From CAYSGX01 sp964518215 (lineage in GTDB: Bacteria; Bacteroidota; Bacteroidia; Chitinophagales; CAIOSU01), in NCBI GenBank assembly GCA_964518215.1, contig CAZFFP010000005.1, positions 15,735 to 79,734 on the forward strand: a stretch of 64,000 nucleotides of DNA. The letters are read 5' to 3'. The position numbers and the translations under genes were made by a program. Positions 1 to 8,241 of the stretch are shown here, piece by piece. The stretch's first letter is position 1, and every line of letters begins with the position of its first letter. The notes beneath the pieces are model-generated. The model had not been told where the DNA came from, did no database searches, and worked only from the letters and a program-made list of their open reading frames with translations.

Positions 1-365
1 GCAACAGCCTTAAAGGCATTCACAATTTGAGAGGTATCACTGTTACGAAGACGGAAATCTTCATTCAAAATTCTTACTGCATCATAAATCTGGTCATCTG
101 AAATATTTTCAGGACCATAGTTGTGCAAAATATGAAATACAATAGGAATAGTATATATCTGCCCGCTTCTTGATTGATGACCACTTTGACTTCTGATATA
201 TTGAGCCGTAAACGAATCAATTTGTGCTCTGGCTGACGCTAACCAAGGATGTTCTTCGAGCAATTTTTGACTCATATCGTCAGAAGCGCAAGAAAAATTA
301 TTTGTTTGTGCAAAAGCAAAAAAAGAAAAGCAAAAAGATGTAAAGATTAAAATCGTTTTTTTCAT
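1..365 (-). CDS. N-terminus of secreted M43-type metalloprotease (partial, cut by window edge)
   Basis: Reading leftward from an ATG at 365, an open frame runs to the window edge for 121 codons. It begins with a Sec signal peptide (MKK, hydrophobic stretch, FAFAQ at about residue 20). Further in it has IPIVFHILHN and ILNEDFRLRN. These match, in order and spacing, IPVIVHVVHN and LNEDFRRLN in the intact M43 protease at 8242-12798, so the family call rests on similarity inside the window. The zinc site HExxHxxGxxH would lie beyond the left edge and cannot be seen. It is transcribed divergently from the aminotransferase gene. Confidence 0.75.
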   Translation of the reverse strand, partial: MKKTILIFTSFCFSFFAFAQTNNFSCASDDMSQKLLEEHPWLASARAQIDSFTAQYIRSQSGHQSRSGQIYTIPIVFHILHNYGPENISDDQIYDAVRILNEDFRLRNSDTSQIVNAFKAV

Positions 366-558
366 TTGTAGAGCATTATTAGCTTAAGAAAATTTTCATG
401 AAAATAATGAATTTTATTAAAATCAGGAGAAATCACGATAGTAAATAATTACCTGTCTTACCATGAAATTCCTTCTATTCTGAGTTGCAAGCACCTGTTT
501 TTTTGAGCAAGAAAAAGATTTTTTTCAGCCTGCTTCTACACTAATTCACACATCTTCA

Positions 559-566
559 TAACTTTG
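559..566 (+). promoter_or_regulatory. -7 element TAACTTTG
   Basis: TAACTTTG matches the Bacteroidota -7 consensus TAnnTTTG and ends 15 bp before the ATG at 582. I see no clear TTTG -33 element at the expected 19-21 bp spacing, so the call rests on the -7 box and its position. Confidence 0.45.
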
Positions 567-581
567 AAGCATTCCAACCTT

Positions 582-1772
582 ATGTCCCTCCGAAATTTAT
601 TCCTCACACACGTAGCGCAAACCAGCGATGCGCCCTTAATGCTCGAAATAGAAAGGGCTTCGGGCATTTATCTTTTTGGCGCTGACGGAAAAAAATATCT
701 CGACCTCATTTCGGGTATCAGCGTGAGCAACCTCGGTCATTGTCATCCGGCAGTGGTGAAAGCCGTGAAGGAGCAAGCTGAAAAATTCATGCACCTCATG
801 GTATATGGCGAATACATTCACTATCCGCAGGTGGCGTTTTCCAAATTATTAACCGAGCAATTGCCCCAAAATCTCAATTGTGTGTATTTAGTCAATTCGG
901 GTGCTGAAGCCACCGAAGGAGCTATGAAATTAGCCAAGCGACATACAGGAAGAACTGAAATAATTTATTGCCAAAATTCTTATCACGGCAGCACACAAGG
1001 CGCACTGAGCATTATGGGCGTTGAAAGTTTCAAAAACGCTTTTCGCCCTTTGTTGCCCGGCACTAAAATGATTCGCTATGGTGCAGAAGCAGATATTTCT
1101 GAAATTACTGCTGAAACCGCAGCCGTGTTTTTAGAGCCGGTACAGGCGGAGTCGGGTGTTACGTTAGCTTCTGAAAAGTATTTTGAAAAAATAAGAGCGC
1201 GTTGCAATCAAACAGGAACATTGTTGATTTTCGATGAAATACAAACCGGCTTTGGCAGAACCGGAACGCTCTTCGCGTTTGAGCCGCTCAATATTGTGCC
1301 CGATATTCTTTTATTAGCCAAAGGTATGGGGGGCGGAATGCCAATTGGCGCATTTGTTTCTTCGAAAAAAATCTTGAACAGTCTGACACATCAACCGGTG
1401 CTGGGGCATATTACTACTTTCGGAGGCAATGCGGTTACTGCTGCGGCAGCCAAAGCAACTTTAGAAGTGCTGCTTGAAACAAAAATTTTCGAAAAAGTTG
1501 CCGCTAAAGAAAAACTCTTTTTAGAAAAATTGCAACACAAGGCAATCCAACAAATCAGAAGTAAAGGTTTACTGTTAGCCTTAGAATTCGACAGTTTTGA
1601 AACCAATAAAAAAATCATAGACCGCTGTATCGAAAACGGTATCATTACTGATTGGTTTTTATTCGCTCCACATTGTATGCGCATAGCGCCACCACTCATT
1701 ATTTCCGAAAGCGAAATAATTTCGGCTTGCGATATTATTTTAGAATCCATTAATCAGGCAACCGACAATTGA
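582..1772 (+). CDS. Class III PLP-dependent aminotransferase (acetylornithine/ornithine aminotransferase-like)
   Basis: A fold-type I aminotransferase of about 396 residues. The PLP lysine lies in LLLAKGMGGGMPIGAF (about residue 247) and the cofactor-ring aspartate in FDEIQTGFGRTG (about residue 218). NSGAEATEGA near residue 105 is the phosphate-binding stretch. These motifs place it in the class III group that includes ArgD, RocD and GabT. Substrate cannot be read from the sequence and no arginine or lysine genes are adjacent. I start at the ATG at 582 because MSLRNLFLTHVAQTS is the usual family N-terminus; an in-frame TTG at 564 lies inside the -7 promoter box. The stop overlaps the TTG start of the next gene, which suggests translational coupling. 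Confidence 0.85.
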   Translation: MSLRNLFLTHVAQTSDAPLMLEIERASGIYLFGADGKKYLDLISGISVSNLGHCHPAVVKAVKEQAEKFMHLMVYGEYIHYPQVAFSKLLTEQLPQNLNCVYLVNSGAEATEGAMKLAKRHTGRTEIIYCQNSYHGSTQGALSIMGVESFKNAFRPLLPGTKMIRYGAEADISEITAETAAVFLEPVQAESGVTLASEKYFEKIRARCNQTGTLLIFDEIQTGFGRTGTLFAFEPLNIVPDILLLAKGMGGGMPIGAFVSSKKILNSLTHQPVLGHITTFGGNAVTAAAAKATLEVLLETKIFEKVAAKEKLFLEKLQHKAIQQIRSKGLLLALEFDSFETNKKIIDRCIENGIITDWFLFAPHCMRIAPPLIISESEIISACDIILESINQATDN

Positions 1773-2713
1773 GAAACCTTATATACTTCAGCATACTTTC
1801 AATCTTTGTTTTTTCTTCCTGTAAGAAAGAAAAAATTCCTTTTCTGTGGCAGGTGCTCGACACCGACACACAGCACATTTTATACACGCTCTCGGTAGTG
1901 AACGACACGGTGTATTGTTTCGGAGGAAAAACTTATGAGCAAGGCATCATGCTTAAAGCATTCGGAAAAGAAATTGTTTACTCCGATTCAGTTGTTACGA
2001 AAGCCATTTATACTTCTTGTTTCATTCATTCCGAAAAAGGTTTTATTGGTGAATATGACGGCAGAATATACACCAGCGAAAACGCAGGAAACACATGGAA
2101 CGAGTATCAAACCCATAATTGGTTGCCCATTCAGAAAATTGTTTTTTTCGAAAATTGGGGCATAGCGGTTGGTGGCAGCGGACAAAATGAAGGGGTGTTG
2201 TGCGTGAGCGATAATGGTGGTATTTCGTGGAGTGAAACACGCTTAGAGCGCGAATTGAGAGCCGTTGCCATAGTTGATTCCAATACGGCTTTGGCGGCAG
2301 GATTTGGTGTGGTGCTGCGCACCACCAACCGCACGCAATCGTGGGATACACTGCGTATGGACGGAGATTTTTTTACCGATGTTCAATTCATAGGTAGCAC
2401 GGGATATTTGCTCGGGCATTCGGGCACACTTTACAAGTCCACAAACAATGGTGTTGCGTGGAAAAAAATAAAAGTGCAAACGGCTCGCTTTTTCAATTAC
2501 GGGTTTTTCAATGCGCTGCATTTTACCGATACGCAACGGGGCATTATTTGTGGCGAAAACGGTTTGGCGCTCCTTACTACCGATGGAGGTAACTCATGGT
2601 CAGAGCCTGAAAACAAACCCGACTTTCATTTTAAAGATGTATGGCTGTCACCCGTTTCCAATAGCGGTTATTTGTGTGGCAGCAAAGGCGGGTTGGTGTA
2701 TTTTGAGTTTTGA
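1769..2713 (+). CDS. YCF48/BNR-repeat lipoprotein, predicted beta-propeller
   Basis: A 314-residue protein with a lipoprotein signal peptide: hydrophobic residues 4-15, then FSSCKKE with Cys about residue 18. The body has repeated sialidase-type Asp-box motifs (SENAGNTW, SDNGGISW, STNNGVAW, TTDGGNSW), each followed by a hydrophobic strand, as in YCF48/photosystem assembly-like propellers. It is probably anchored in the outer or inner membrane facing the periplasm; the ligand is unknown. The start is TTG at 1769, overlapping the upstream TGA stop by four bases; there is no good ATG nearby. The lipobox fits this start. It appears co-transcribed with the aminotransferase, but a functional link is not evident. 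Confidence 0.75.
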   Translation: MRNLIYFSILSIFVFSSCKKEKIPFLWQVLDTDTQHILYTLSVVNDTVYCFGGKTYEQGIMLKAFGKEIVYSDSVVTKAIYTSCFIHSEKGFIGEYDGRIYTSENAGNTWNEYQTHNWLPIQKIVFFENWGIAVGGSGQNEGVLCVSDNGGISWSETRLERELRAVAIVDSNTALAAGFGVVLRTTNRTQSWDTLRMDGDFFTDVQFIGSTGYLLGHSGTLYKSTNNGVAWKKIKVQTARFFNYGFFNALHFTDTQRGIICGENGLALLTTDGGNSWSEPENKPDFHFKDVWLSPVSNSGYLCGSKGGLVYFEF

Positions 2714-3158
2714 GATTTTCTGCCCTCACTCGCATCTCTCGGGTGAGCATTGTTGAAGCCTCCGGCTGAAATTTACTTGAAAATATTTTGTGCAAGATGC
2801 ACAGTCAAGCCTCACTCGCGAAACGCGAGCGAGGGAGGTAAGCCGTCCGACCACTGCGCTAATTGTCAGAATCGTGGATTTGGCAGATGAAATGATTACA
2901 CGGATTTTGTTTTCAAACCCGCTTTACTTTTTCAAACATTCCGCGCCATCCTGTAATCTGTTTCATCAGTTGTTCAGACCACTTCACATTGAATCGAAAT
3001 CAAATTATAAAAAGTTGCGGAAGTGGGTATATTTGGGGGTTGGCAGGCAGCTTAATAGACAGTTAATCTTTTCAAACGATATTTAATCGAAACTGACGAA
3101 GAAACATTTTTGGATAAATGAAAAAGGAATTTTCAAACAGAACACAAATAGACAATAT
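2714..3158. other. Intergenic spacer with G+C-rich hairpins, no convincing gene
   Basis: This 445-bp spacer contains short strong stem-loops that stand out from the AT-rich background. AGCC/GGCT is separated by TCC at 2757-2767. CTCACTCGCG and CGCGAGCGAG flank AAA at about 2811-2833 with one mismatch. The core CAGCCGGAGGCT is also found in inverted orientation at 29772-29784. An open frame of 98 codons at 2790-3086 has no family resemblance, and its 5' end lies on the hairpins, so I do not call it. Confidence 0.5.
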
Positions 3159-4076
3159 ATGATACCAGACTACCAAACATTAATGCTTCCATTACTCAAA
3201 CTTGTTTCGGACGGACAGGATCATAAATACAGAGACCTGATTGAAAGTTTGGCTGTAGAATTCAAAGTAACAGACGAAGAACGCAAAGAACTTTTGGCAA
3301 GTGGCAACCAAGCTATTTTTGACAACAGAGTTGGTTGGGCAAAGACTTATTTGAAAAAAGCTGGGCTTCTTGACTCTCCTAAACGTGCGACATTTGCAAT
3401 TACTGACCTTGGTAGACAAACCTTAGCTAAAAAGCCCGAACGCATTGATGCAAAATATTTAAGACAGTTTCCTGCATTTTTAGAGTTTCAAAACTCATCA
3501 CGTAATGACAACGAAACCGAAGATGAAACAACAATCGTTTCAACCAATGACCAAACGCCTGAAGAGATTTTAGACAAAGCCTATCAAAGAATACGCAAAT
3601 CTTTAGCTTCGGAACTGTTAAATAAAGTGATTGAACTATCACCTGCTTTTTTTGAACGACTTGTAGTTGAACTTTTGGTAAAAATGGGTTACGGTGGCTC
3701 AATCAAGGACGCAGGAAAAGCAATGGGAAAAAGCGGTGATGAAGGAATTGACGGCACAATTAAAGAAGATAAACTCGGACTTGACATTATTTACATTCAA
3801 GCCAAACGTTGGAAACCAGGAAACGTAGTTGGACGACCTGAACTTCAAAAATTTGTTGGTGCACTTGCCGGACAAGGAGCCAAAAAAGGTATTTTCATTA
3901 CGACTTCAAGTTTTACAAAAGAAGCCCTGGAATACACACCAAGAAACGAGACAAAAATTGTTTTGATAGATGGTGAACAGTTGACCCAACTAATGATTGA
4001 CTATAATCTTGGTTGCACTGCACAACAGACTTATGAACTGAAAAAAATTGACAGTGACTACTTTGGAGAAGAATAA
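3159..4076 (+). CDS. mrr: Mrr-type restriction endonuclease (type IV, methyl-directed)
   Basis: 305 residues, the usual length of Mrr. Residues 1-95 form the Mrr N-terminal winged helix (VSDGQDHKYRDLIE, then FAITDLGRQTL). After an acidic linker (about 115-135), residues 150-285 form the Mrr-cat PD-(D/E)xK nuclease: GDEGIDG with Asp198, then the DIIYIQAKRW strand with Gln214 and Lys216, the QxK variant typical of Mrr. Mrr enzymes cut DNA carrying foreign cytosine or adenine methylation. No methyltransferase or other restriction gene is adjacent, as expected for a stand-alone type IV enzyme. ATG start at 3159. The catalytic core looks intact. Confidence 0.93.
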   Translation: MIPDYQTLMLPLLKLVSDGQDHKYRDLIESLAVEFKVTDEERKELLASGNQAIFDNRVGWAKTYLKKAGLLDSPKRATFAITDLGRQTLAKKPERIDAKYLRQFPAFLEFQNSSRNDNETEDETTIVSTNDQTPEEILDKAYQRIRKSLASELLNKVIELSPAFFERLVVELLVKMGYGGSIKDAGKAMGKSGDEGIDGTIKEDKLGLDIIYIQAKRWKPGNVVGRPELQKFVGALAGQGAKKGIFITTSSFTKEALEYTPRNETKIVLIDGEQLTQLMIDYNLGCTAQQTYELKKIDSDYFGEE

Positions 4077-4283
4077 ACCATACGAAAGAAGAGAAACCAG
4101 CCCTTCAGCAATTACAATTTGCACATAAATTTCTCATTGATTTCTCCCGTCAGCTAAAGCAGACGGCAACCTGACTTCAGATTTTCATCCCCCTGCCAAT
4201 ATTCCTACTCTATGCAGTAGGGAACCTCGCTTGGCTGCAAAAGAACTACGCGCAAGGGGGACTTTTAGGTTATTACATTTTCA

Positions 4284-4307
4284 AAACTTCATTGCTTAAT
4301 GAAGTTT
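4284..4307. terminator. Candidate bidirectional hairpin between mrr and smc
   Basis: AAACTTCAT and ATGAAGTTT pair perfectly (9 bp) around a TGCTTA loop, in the spacer between two convergent genes. The stem is AT-rich and the T tract is short on both strands, so termination activity is uncertain. The rest of the 4077-4353 spacer holds a short stem at about 4147-4166 (CCGTC/GACGG) and no gene. Confidence 0.35.
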
Positions 4308-4353
4308 CAAATCTCACATCTAATATCTCAATTCTCACTTCTCCCTACTCCCC

Positions 4354-7300
4354 TCACTCCAAATCCCGAAAATCCACCGGCACTACTTTCGACACGCCAA
4401 GTTCCTGCATGGTTACGCCATAGATGACATCTACCGCAGCCATGGTGTTTTTGTTGTGGGTTACGAGAATGAACTGTGAGTTGCTGCTGAACTCGCGAAT
4501 CATTTTGTTGAACTTGCCGATATTGGCATCGTCCAATGGCGCGTCCACCTCATCGAGAATACAGAAGGGCGCGGGTTTCAACAAGTATAATGCGAAAAGA
4601 ATGGCTAAAGCGGTGAGCGTTTTTTCTCCGCCCGAAAGCTGGTCTATCACTTGTGGGCGTTTGCCTTTGGGTTGCGCTACAATTTCAATTTTCGATTCCA
4701 AAGGATTGGTGGGGTCGGAAAGGCGCAGGTCGCAGTTATCTTCTTCGGTAAAGAGCGAACGAAATACCTTAATGAAATGCTCGCGCGCCTGCACAAAGGC
4801 ATCCATGAATTTGTCTTTGGCGCTGTTTTCAATTTCGCTCATGGTTGCCAACAATGAGTTTTTCGCTTCTAACAAATCGTTGCGCTGCGCGGTGATGAAA
4901 TCGTGGCGCTCTTTCATTTCCTTGTAAGCCTCCATTGCCATGGGGTTCACTTCGCCAAAGCGCTCCAACTTTTCTTTGAACTGCTGCACTTTCTGGCGCA
5001 GGTCTTCTTCGTTCATTTCAGAATTGGGTTCCTGCTCAATAATATCGTTGATGCCGATATTGAATTCTACCGAAAGGCGCTCTTTCAGCGTTTCCAATAA
5101 AATTTTCAGTTCGGTATTTTTCTCCCGAATCTCATTGGTGATAAGGTCGGTTTGCTGTTTTATTTTTTGCTCCTGCTTCAGCGCATCTTCTTTTTCGGTG
5201 ATGGCTGCACGGGCTTCGTAATATATTTTTTCCGCTTCCGAAAGCGAATCTTCAAACGCTTTTCGTCCTGCCACCACTTCCTGCAATTCCTTTTCTAATG
5301 TTTCGTTCACCTTTTCCTGTTCCGAATGTTTTTCATCGGCAGTTTTTATTTCTTCGTTGTTGCGGGTGGTGCGCTCATTAATTTCTTCAATCTGCTTTTC
5401 GGTGTATTGCACTTCCTGCTGCAACTGGCTCAACAGGTTTTGCTGCTGATAGAAATAGATATTGCGCTCGTTGTATTTCGCGGCATTGATATTCAGTTGG
5501 TCGGCTGCTTCCTGAAAATCTTTCTGCACTTTATAATAACGCTCGTCTAAATCTTTGCGGGTGGTTTGTGTTTCGGTTAAATGCGCTTCGGCAACCTGAA
5601 GGTCTTGCTCAATCAATGCCAAACGCTCGTTGATTTCTTCATTCTTGCGTAGGTTTTCGGTAACAAACGATTGTGTGTTTTCAATCGTGGCGGTGAGCGA
5701 TGCCAAACGATTGTTGAGTTGGTTCAACTGTTGTTGAGTGGTAACAATTTGATTGCGCACGGTTTCGTTGCGCACGGTATTCACCTCCTGCTGCTTTTGT
5801 TGCAGCATAGTTTCCGTTTGTTTTTTCTGCGCTTCTAATTTTTCAACTTCTTTCTGAAGTTTTTCTAAATTTTTAGCCCGACCTATTCTCATGCCTTCAA
5901 ACAAACCTACCGCGCCACCCGAAAGCGAGTAGCCCGTGCGGGCATACTTGCCACTTTTAGAAAGCAATACGGCATCGCCATTTTTCTGCACACTCAATTT
6001 GCCGAACACATCTGGATTGTCGCGGAAAATTTCATCGGCTACGATATAGGCACTATCTAAAAGAAACGCAGCTAATTTTCTGTATCGCTCTTCCACCTCC
6101 ACCAATTCGGTAGCGGGCATAATGCTTTCGGCTATCAAAGGTGTTTTGGGCGAGTAAGCGGCAAATTCTGAAAGAATGAAAAAGTTGGCGCGACCTTTAC
6201 CCGAATCGCTGAGTAAATGAACCGACTCTAAAGCGCTTTCAGAATCATCAAGTACGAAATAGTTGAGATAAGGCTCCAGATAATTTTCAATCGCCACGCG
6301 ATATTCTTCCTTGCAATAAATAACATCAGAAAGCAGAGGCGCTTCTTTGGTTTTATTGCTTTTGGCATTCTTTTTCAAAAACTTGATACTCTCCGGAAAA
6401 CCTTCGAGGTTGTCAATCAAACTTTTGTTCAGATTGTATTCGTTGGTTTTGGCATCGAGGGTGCGATTTTCGGTAGCGAGTTTTTGTTTCAGTTGTTCAA
6501 TATCGGCTTGCAACTGCTCCATGCGCTGTGTCCATTCAGTTTCGCGCTTGTTGAGTTGTTCCAATTCTTCCGAAAATTTATTGCGCTCGGTATCGTGTGT
6601 TTGGTATTCGGCTTTCAGTTCGGAAAGTTTTATTTCGCGCGAAGCGTTTTCGCTTTTCTGTTGCTCGGCAATGCGCAGCAAATTGTCTTTCTGATTTTTT
6701 CCTACCGAAATTTTCTTTTCTAATTCATAAATTTTCTTGTCGCTTTCGGCACGGTCTTTTATTAGTGTGTCCACCTGATTCTTCAATTCATCGTGATTGC
6801 CTCTGAAACCCGAAACGCTCGCGTTGAGTTCTTCCACTTCGGTTTTCAACTGCTCCACTACGGTTTGCTGCTTAGCCACACGGTCTTTGGTGCTGTTGAG
6901 TTGTGCCGAAACATTGTTGAGTTGCAAAGAAGCATTTTCAATCTGTGTGCGGATGTTTTCTTTTTTCTCGCGGAGATATTTCACCTGCTCTACACCGATG
7001 TTGCGCTCGTTTTCTTTTTTAGAAATGGCAGCCAGAATTTCGTTGAGTTTTTTCTGACGCTCGGTGAGGCTTTTTTCTTTTTCGAGCGAATCTGCTTTTT
7101 CTTTTTCGAGTTCGGCTTCTAATGCGGCAATTTTCTGTTCAATTTCTTTCGCACGTTTATCCTGGTCTTCGTTTTGTGTTTTCAAATCTCTGAAAGACGA
7201 TACATAACGCTGCACCTGAAACTTCGATAGCTCCAGCGTGAGTTCTTTGTATTCTTCTTTCATTTTATAATAGCGCTCTGCTTTCTTCGCCTGCGATTCA

Positions 7301-7914
7301 AGCGTTTTCAGATTATTGCCGATTTCAAACAGCAAATCTTCCACGCGCGCCAAATCAGCATCGGTGGCGGACAGTTTGCTGAGGGTTTCTTTTTTGCGGG
7401 TTTTAAATTTGGCGATGCCTGCTGCCTGCTCAAACAATTTTCTGCGCGAGTTGTCGCGGTCGTTCAGAATTTCGTCTATCATGCCCAATTCGATGATGGC
7501 ATACGAATCGTTGCTTACGCCTGTGTCTAAAAACAAGTTGGTGATGTCTTTAAGGCGGCAGGTAACATTGTTGAGGCGGTATTCGCTTTCGCCACTGCGG
7601 TGCAGCACCCGCGAAATGCTAACGGTAGAAAATTCGGAAGGCAGCAGTCCTTTGTTGTTATCGAACGTGAGCGAAACTTCCGCCATACCCGCAGGTTTAC
7701 GGTTTTTGGAGCCGTTGAAAATGAGATTGTCCATCTTTTCGGAACGCAACTGGCTGGTGCGCTGCTCGCCCAATACCCAGCGAATGGCATCTACCACGTT
7801 GGATTTGCCACTGCCATTGGGACCCACCACGCCCGTAATATCCTGATTGATATGAATGGAAGTTTTATCGGCAAAACTCTTGAAGCCCTTGATTTCTAAA
7901 GTAGTTAAACGCAA
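4354..7914 (-). CDS. smc: Chromosome segregation ATPase SMC
   Basis: A full-length SMC of about 1186 residues. The N-terminal head carries Walker A (GPNGSGKSN, about residues 31-39). Long coiled coils of Lys, Glu and Gln follow, interrupted by the hinge at about residues 500-640 (YCKEEYRVAIENYLEPYL; GKYARTGYSLSGGAVG). The C-terminal head has the ABC signature LSGGEKTL (about 1093) and Walker B FCILDEVDAPLDD. SMC with ScpA/ScpB compacts and individualises the chromosome; ScpA/B are not in this window. I take the TTG at 7914 as start because MRLTTLEIKGFKSFADK is the canonical N-terminus; an in-frame TTG eight codons earlier (7938) is less likely. Confidence 0.97.
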   Translation of the reverse strand: MRLTTLEIKGFKSFADKTSIHINQDITGVVGPNGSGKSNVVDAIRWVLGEQRTSQLRSEKMDNLIFNGSKNRKPAGMAEVSLTFDNNKGLLPSEFSTVSISRVLHRSGESEYRLNNVTCRLKDITNLFLDTGVSNDSYAIIELGMIDEILNDRDNSRRKLFEQAAGIAKFKTRKKETLSKLSATDADLARVEDLLFEIGNNLKTLESQAKKAERYYKMKEEYKELTLELSKFQVQRYVSSFRDLKTQNEDQDKRAKEIEQKIAALEAELEKEKADSLEKEKSLTERQKKLNEILAAISKKENERNIGVEQVKYLREKKENIRTQIENASLQLNNVSAQLNSTKDRVAKQQTVVEQLKTEVEELNASVSGFRGNHDELKNQVDTLIKDRAESDKKIYELEKKISVGKNQKDNLLRIAEQQKSENASREIKLSELKAEYQTHDTERNKFSEELEQLNKRETEWTQRMEQLQADIEQLKQKLATENRTLDAKTNEYNLNKSLIDNLEGFPESIKFLKKNAKSNKTKEAPLLSDVIYCKEEYRVAIENYLEPYLNYFVLDDSESALESVHLLSDSGKGRANFFILSEFAAYSPKTPLIAESIMPATELVEVEERYRKLAAFLLDSAYIVADEIFRDNPDVFGKLSVQKNGDAVLLSKSGKYARTGYSLSGGAVGLFEGMRIGRAKNLEKLQKEVEKLEAQKKQTETMLQQKQQEVNTVRNETVRNQIVTTQQQLNQLNNRLASLTATIENTQSFVTENLRKNEEINERLALIEQDLQVAEAHLTETQTTRKDLDERYYKVQKDFQEAADQLNINAAKYNERNIYFYQQQNLLSQLQQEVQYTEKQIEEINERTTRNNEEIKTADEKHSEQEKVNETLEKELQEVVAGRKAFEDSLSEAEKIYYEARAAITEKEDALKQEQKIKQQTDLITNEIREKNTELKILLETLKERLSVEFNIGINDIIEQEPNSEMNEEDLRQKVQQFKEKLERFGEVNPMAMEAYKEMKERHDFITAQRNDLLEAKNSLLATMSEIENSAKDKFMDAFVQAREHFIKVFRSLFTEEDNCDLRLSDPTNPLESKIEIVAQPKGKRPQVIDQLSGGEKTLTALAILFALYLLKPAPFCILDEVDAPLDDANIGKFNKMIREFSSNSQFILVTHNKNTMAAVDVIYGVTMQELGVSKVVPVDFRDLE

Positions 7915-8172
7915 AGTATAGTTTATTGAGAAGGGCAAAAATACACAAATAGCGTTGGGGAAAAAGGGGGCAGCGAAAAAGGTGGATAAGGTGTGGGAAA
8001 GTGGCGACTATTGTGCCCCGATAGTTATCTGAATTATGATTAGGGGAATTGTTTGTTGCGGGAAAGGTATTTCCTGCTGTGTGGAGTATGCTACAACTGC
8101 ATTCAATTTCAAAAAACATTTGAGTTATAGCAAAAAAAAAATCCGCATTCAAAATTAATCCTCTAAGAATAT

Positions 8173-8180
8173 TATCTTTG
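8173..8180 (+). promoter_or_regulatory. -7 element TATCTTTG
   Basis: TATCTTTG fits the Bacteroidota TAnnTTTG box and lies about 60 bp before the ATG at 8242, in the 300-bp divergent region between smc and the protease gene. I see nothing else in that region. A -33 element is not obvious. Confidence 0.45.
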
Positions 8181-8241
8181 GAAGACAACGTTAAACTCCC
8201 ATTGTGATTTTTTGTTACTATTCAAATCTTTTATCTGAATA

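Noticed and set aside
2790..3086. Open frame of 98 codons on the plus strand
   Set aside because: It begins inside hairpin sequence, has no family pattern, and uses odd codons for this genome; treated as non-coding spacer.
4424..7899. Numerous plus-strand frames antisense to smc
   Set aside because: They arise from the biased Lys/Glu/Gln codons of the coiled coil and have no motifs or starts with promoters.
7865..8188. Minus-strand frame of 107 codons upstream of smc
   Set aside because: Covers the divergent promoter region and overlaps smc coding sequence in a different frame without any motif.
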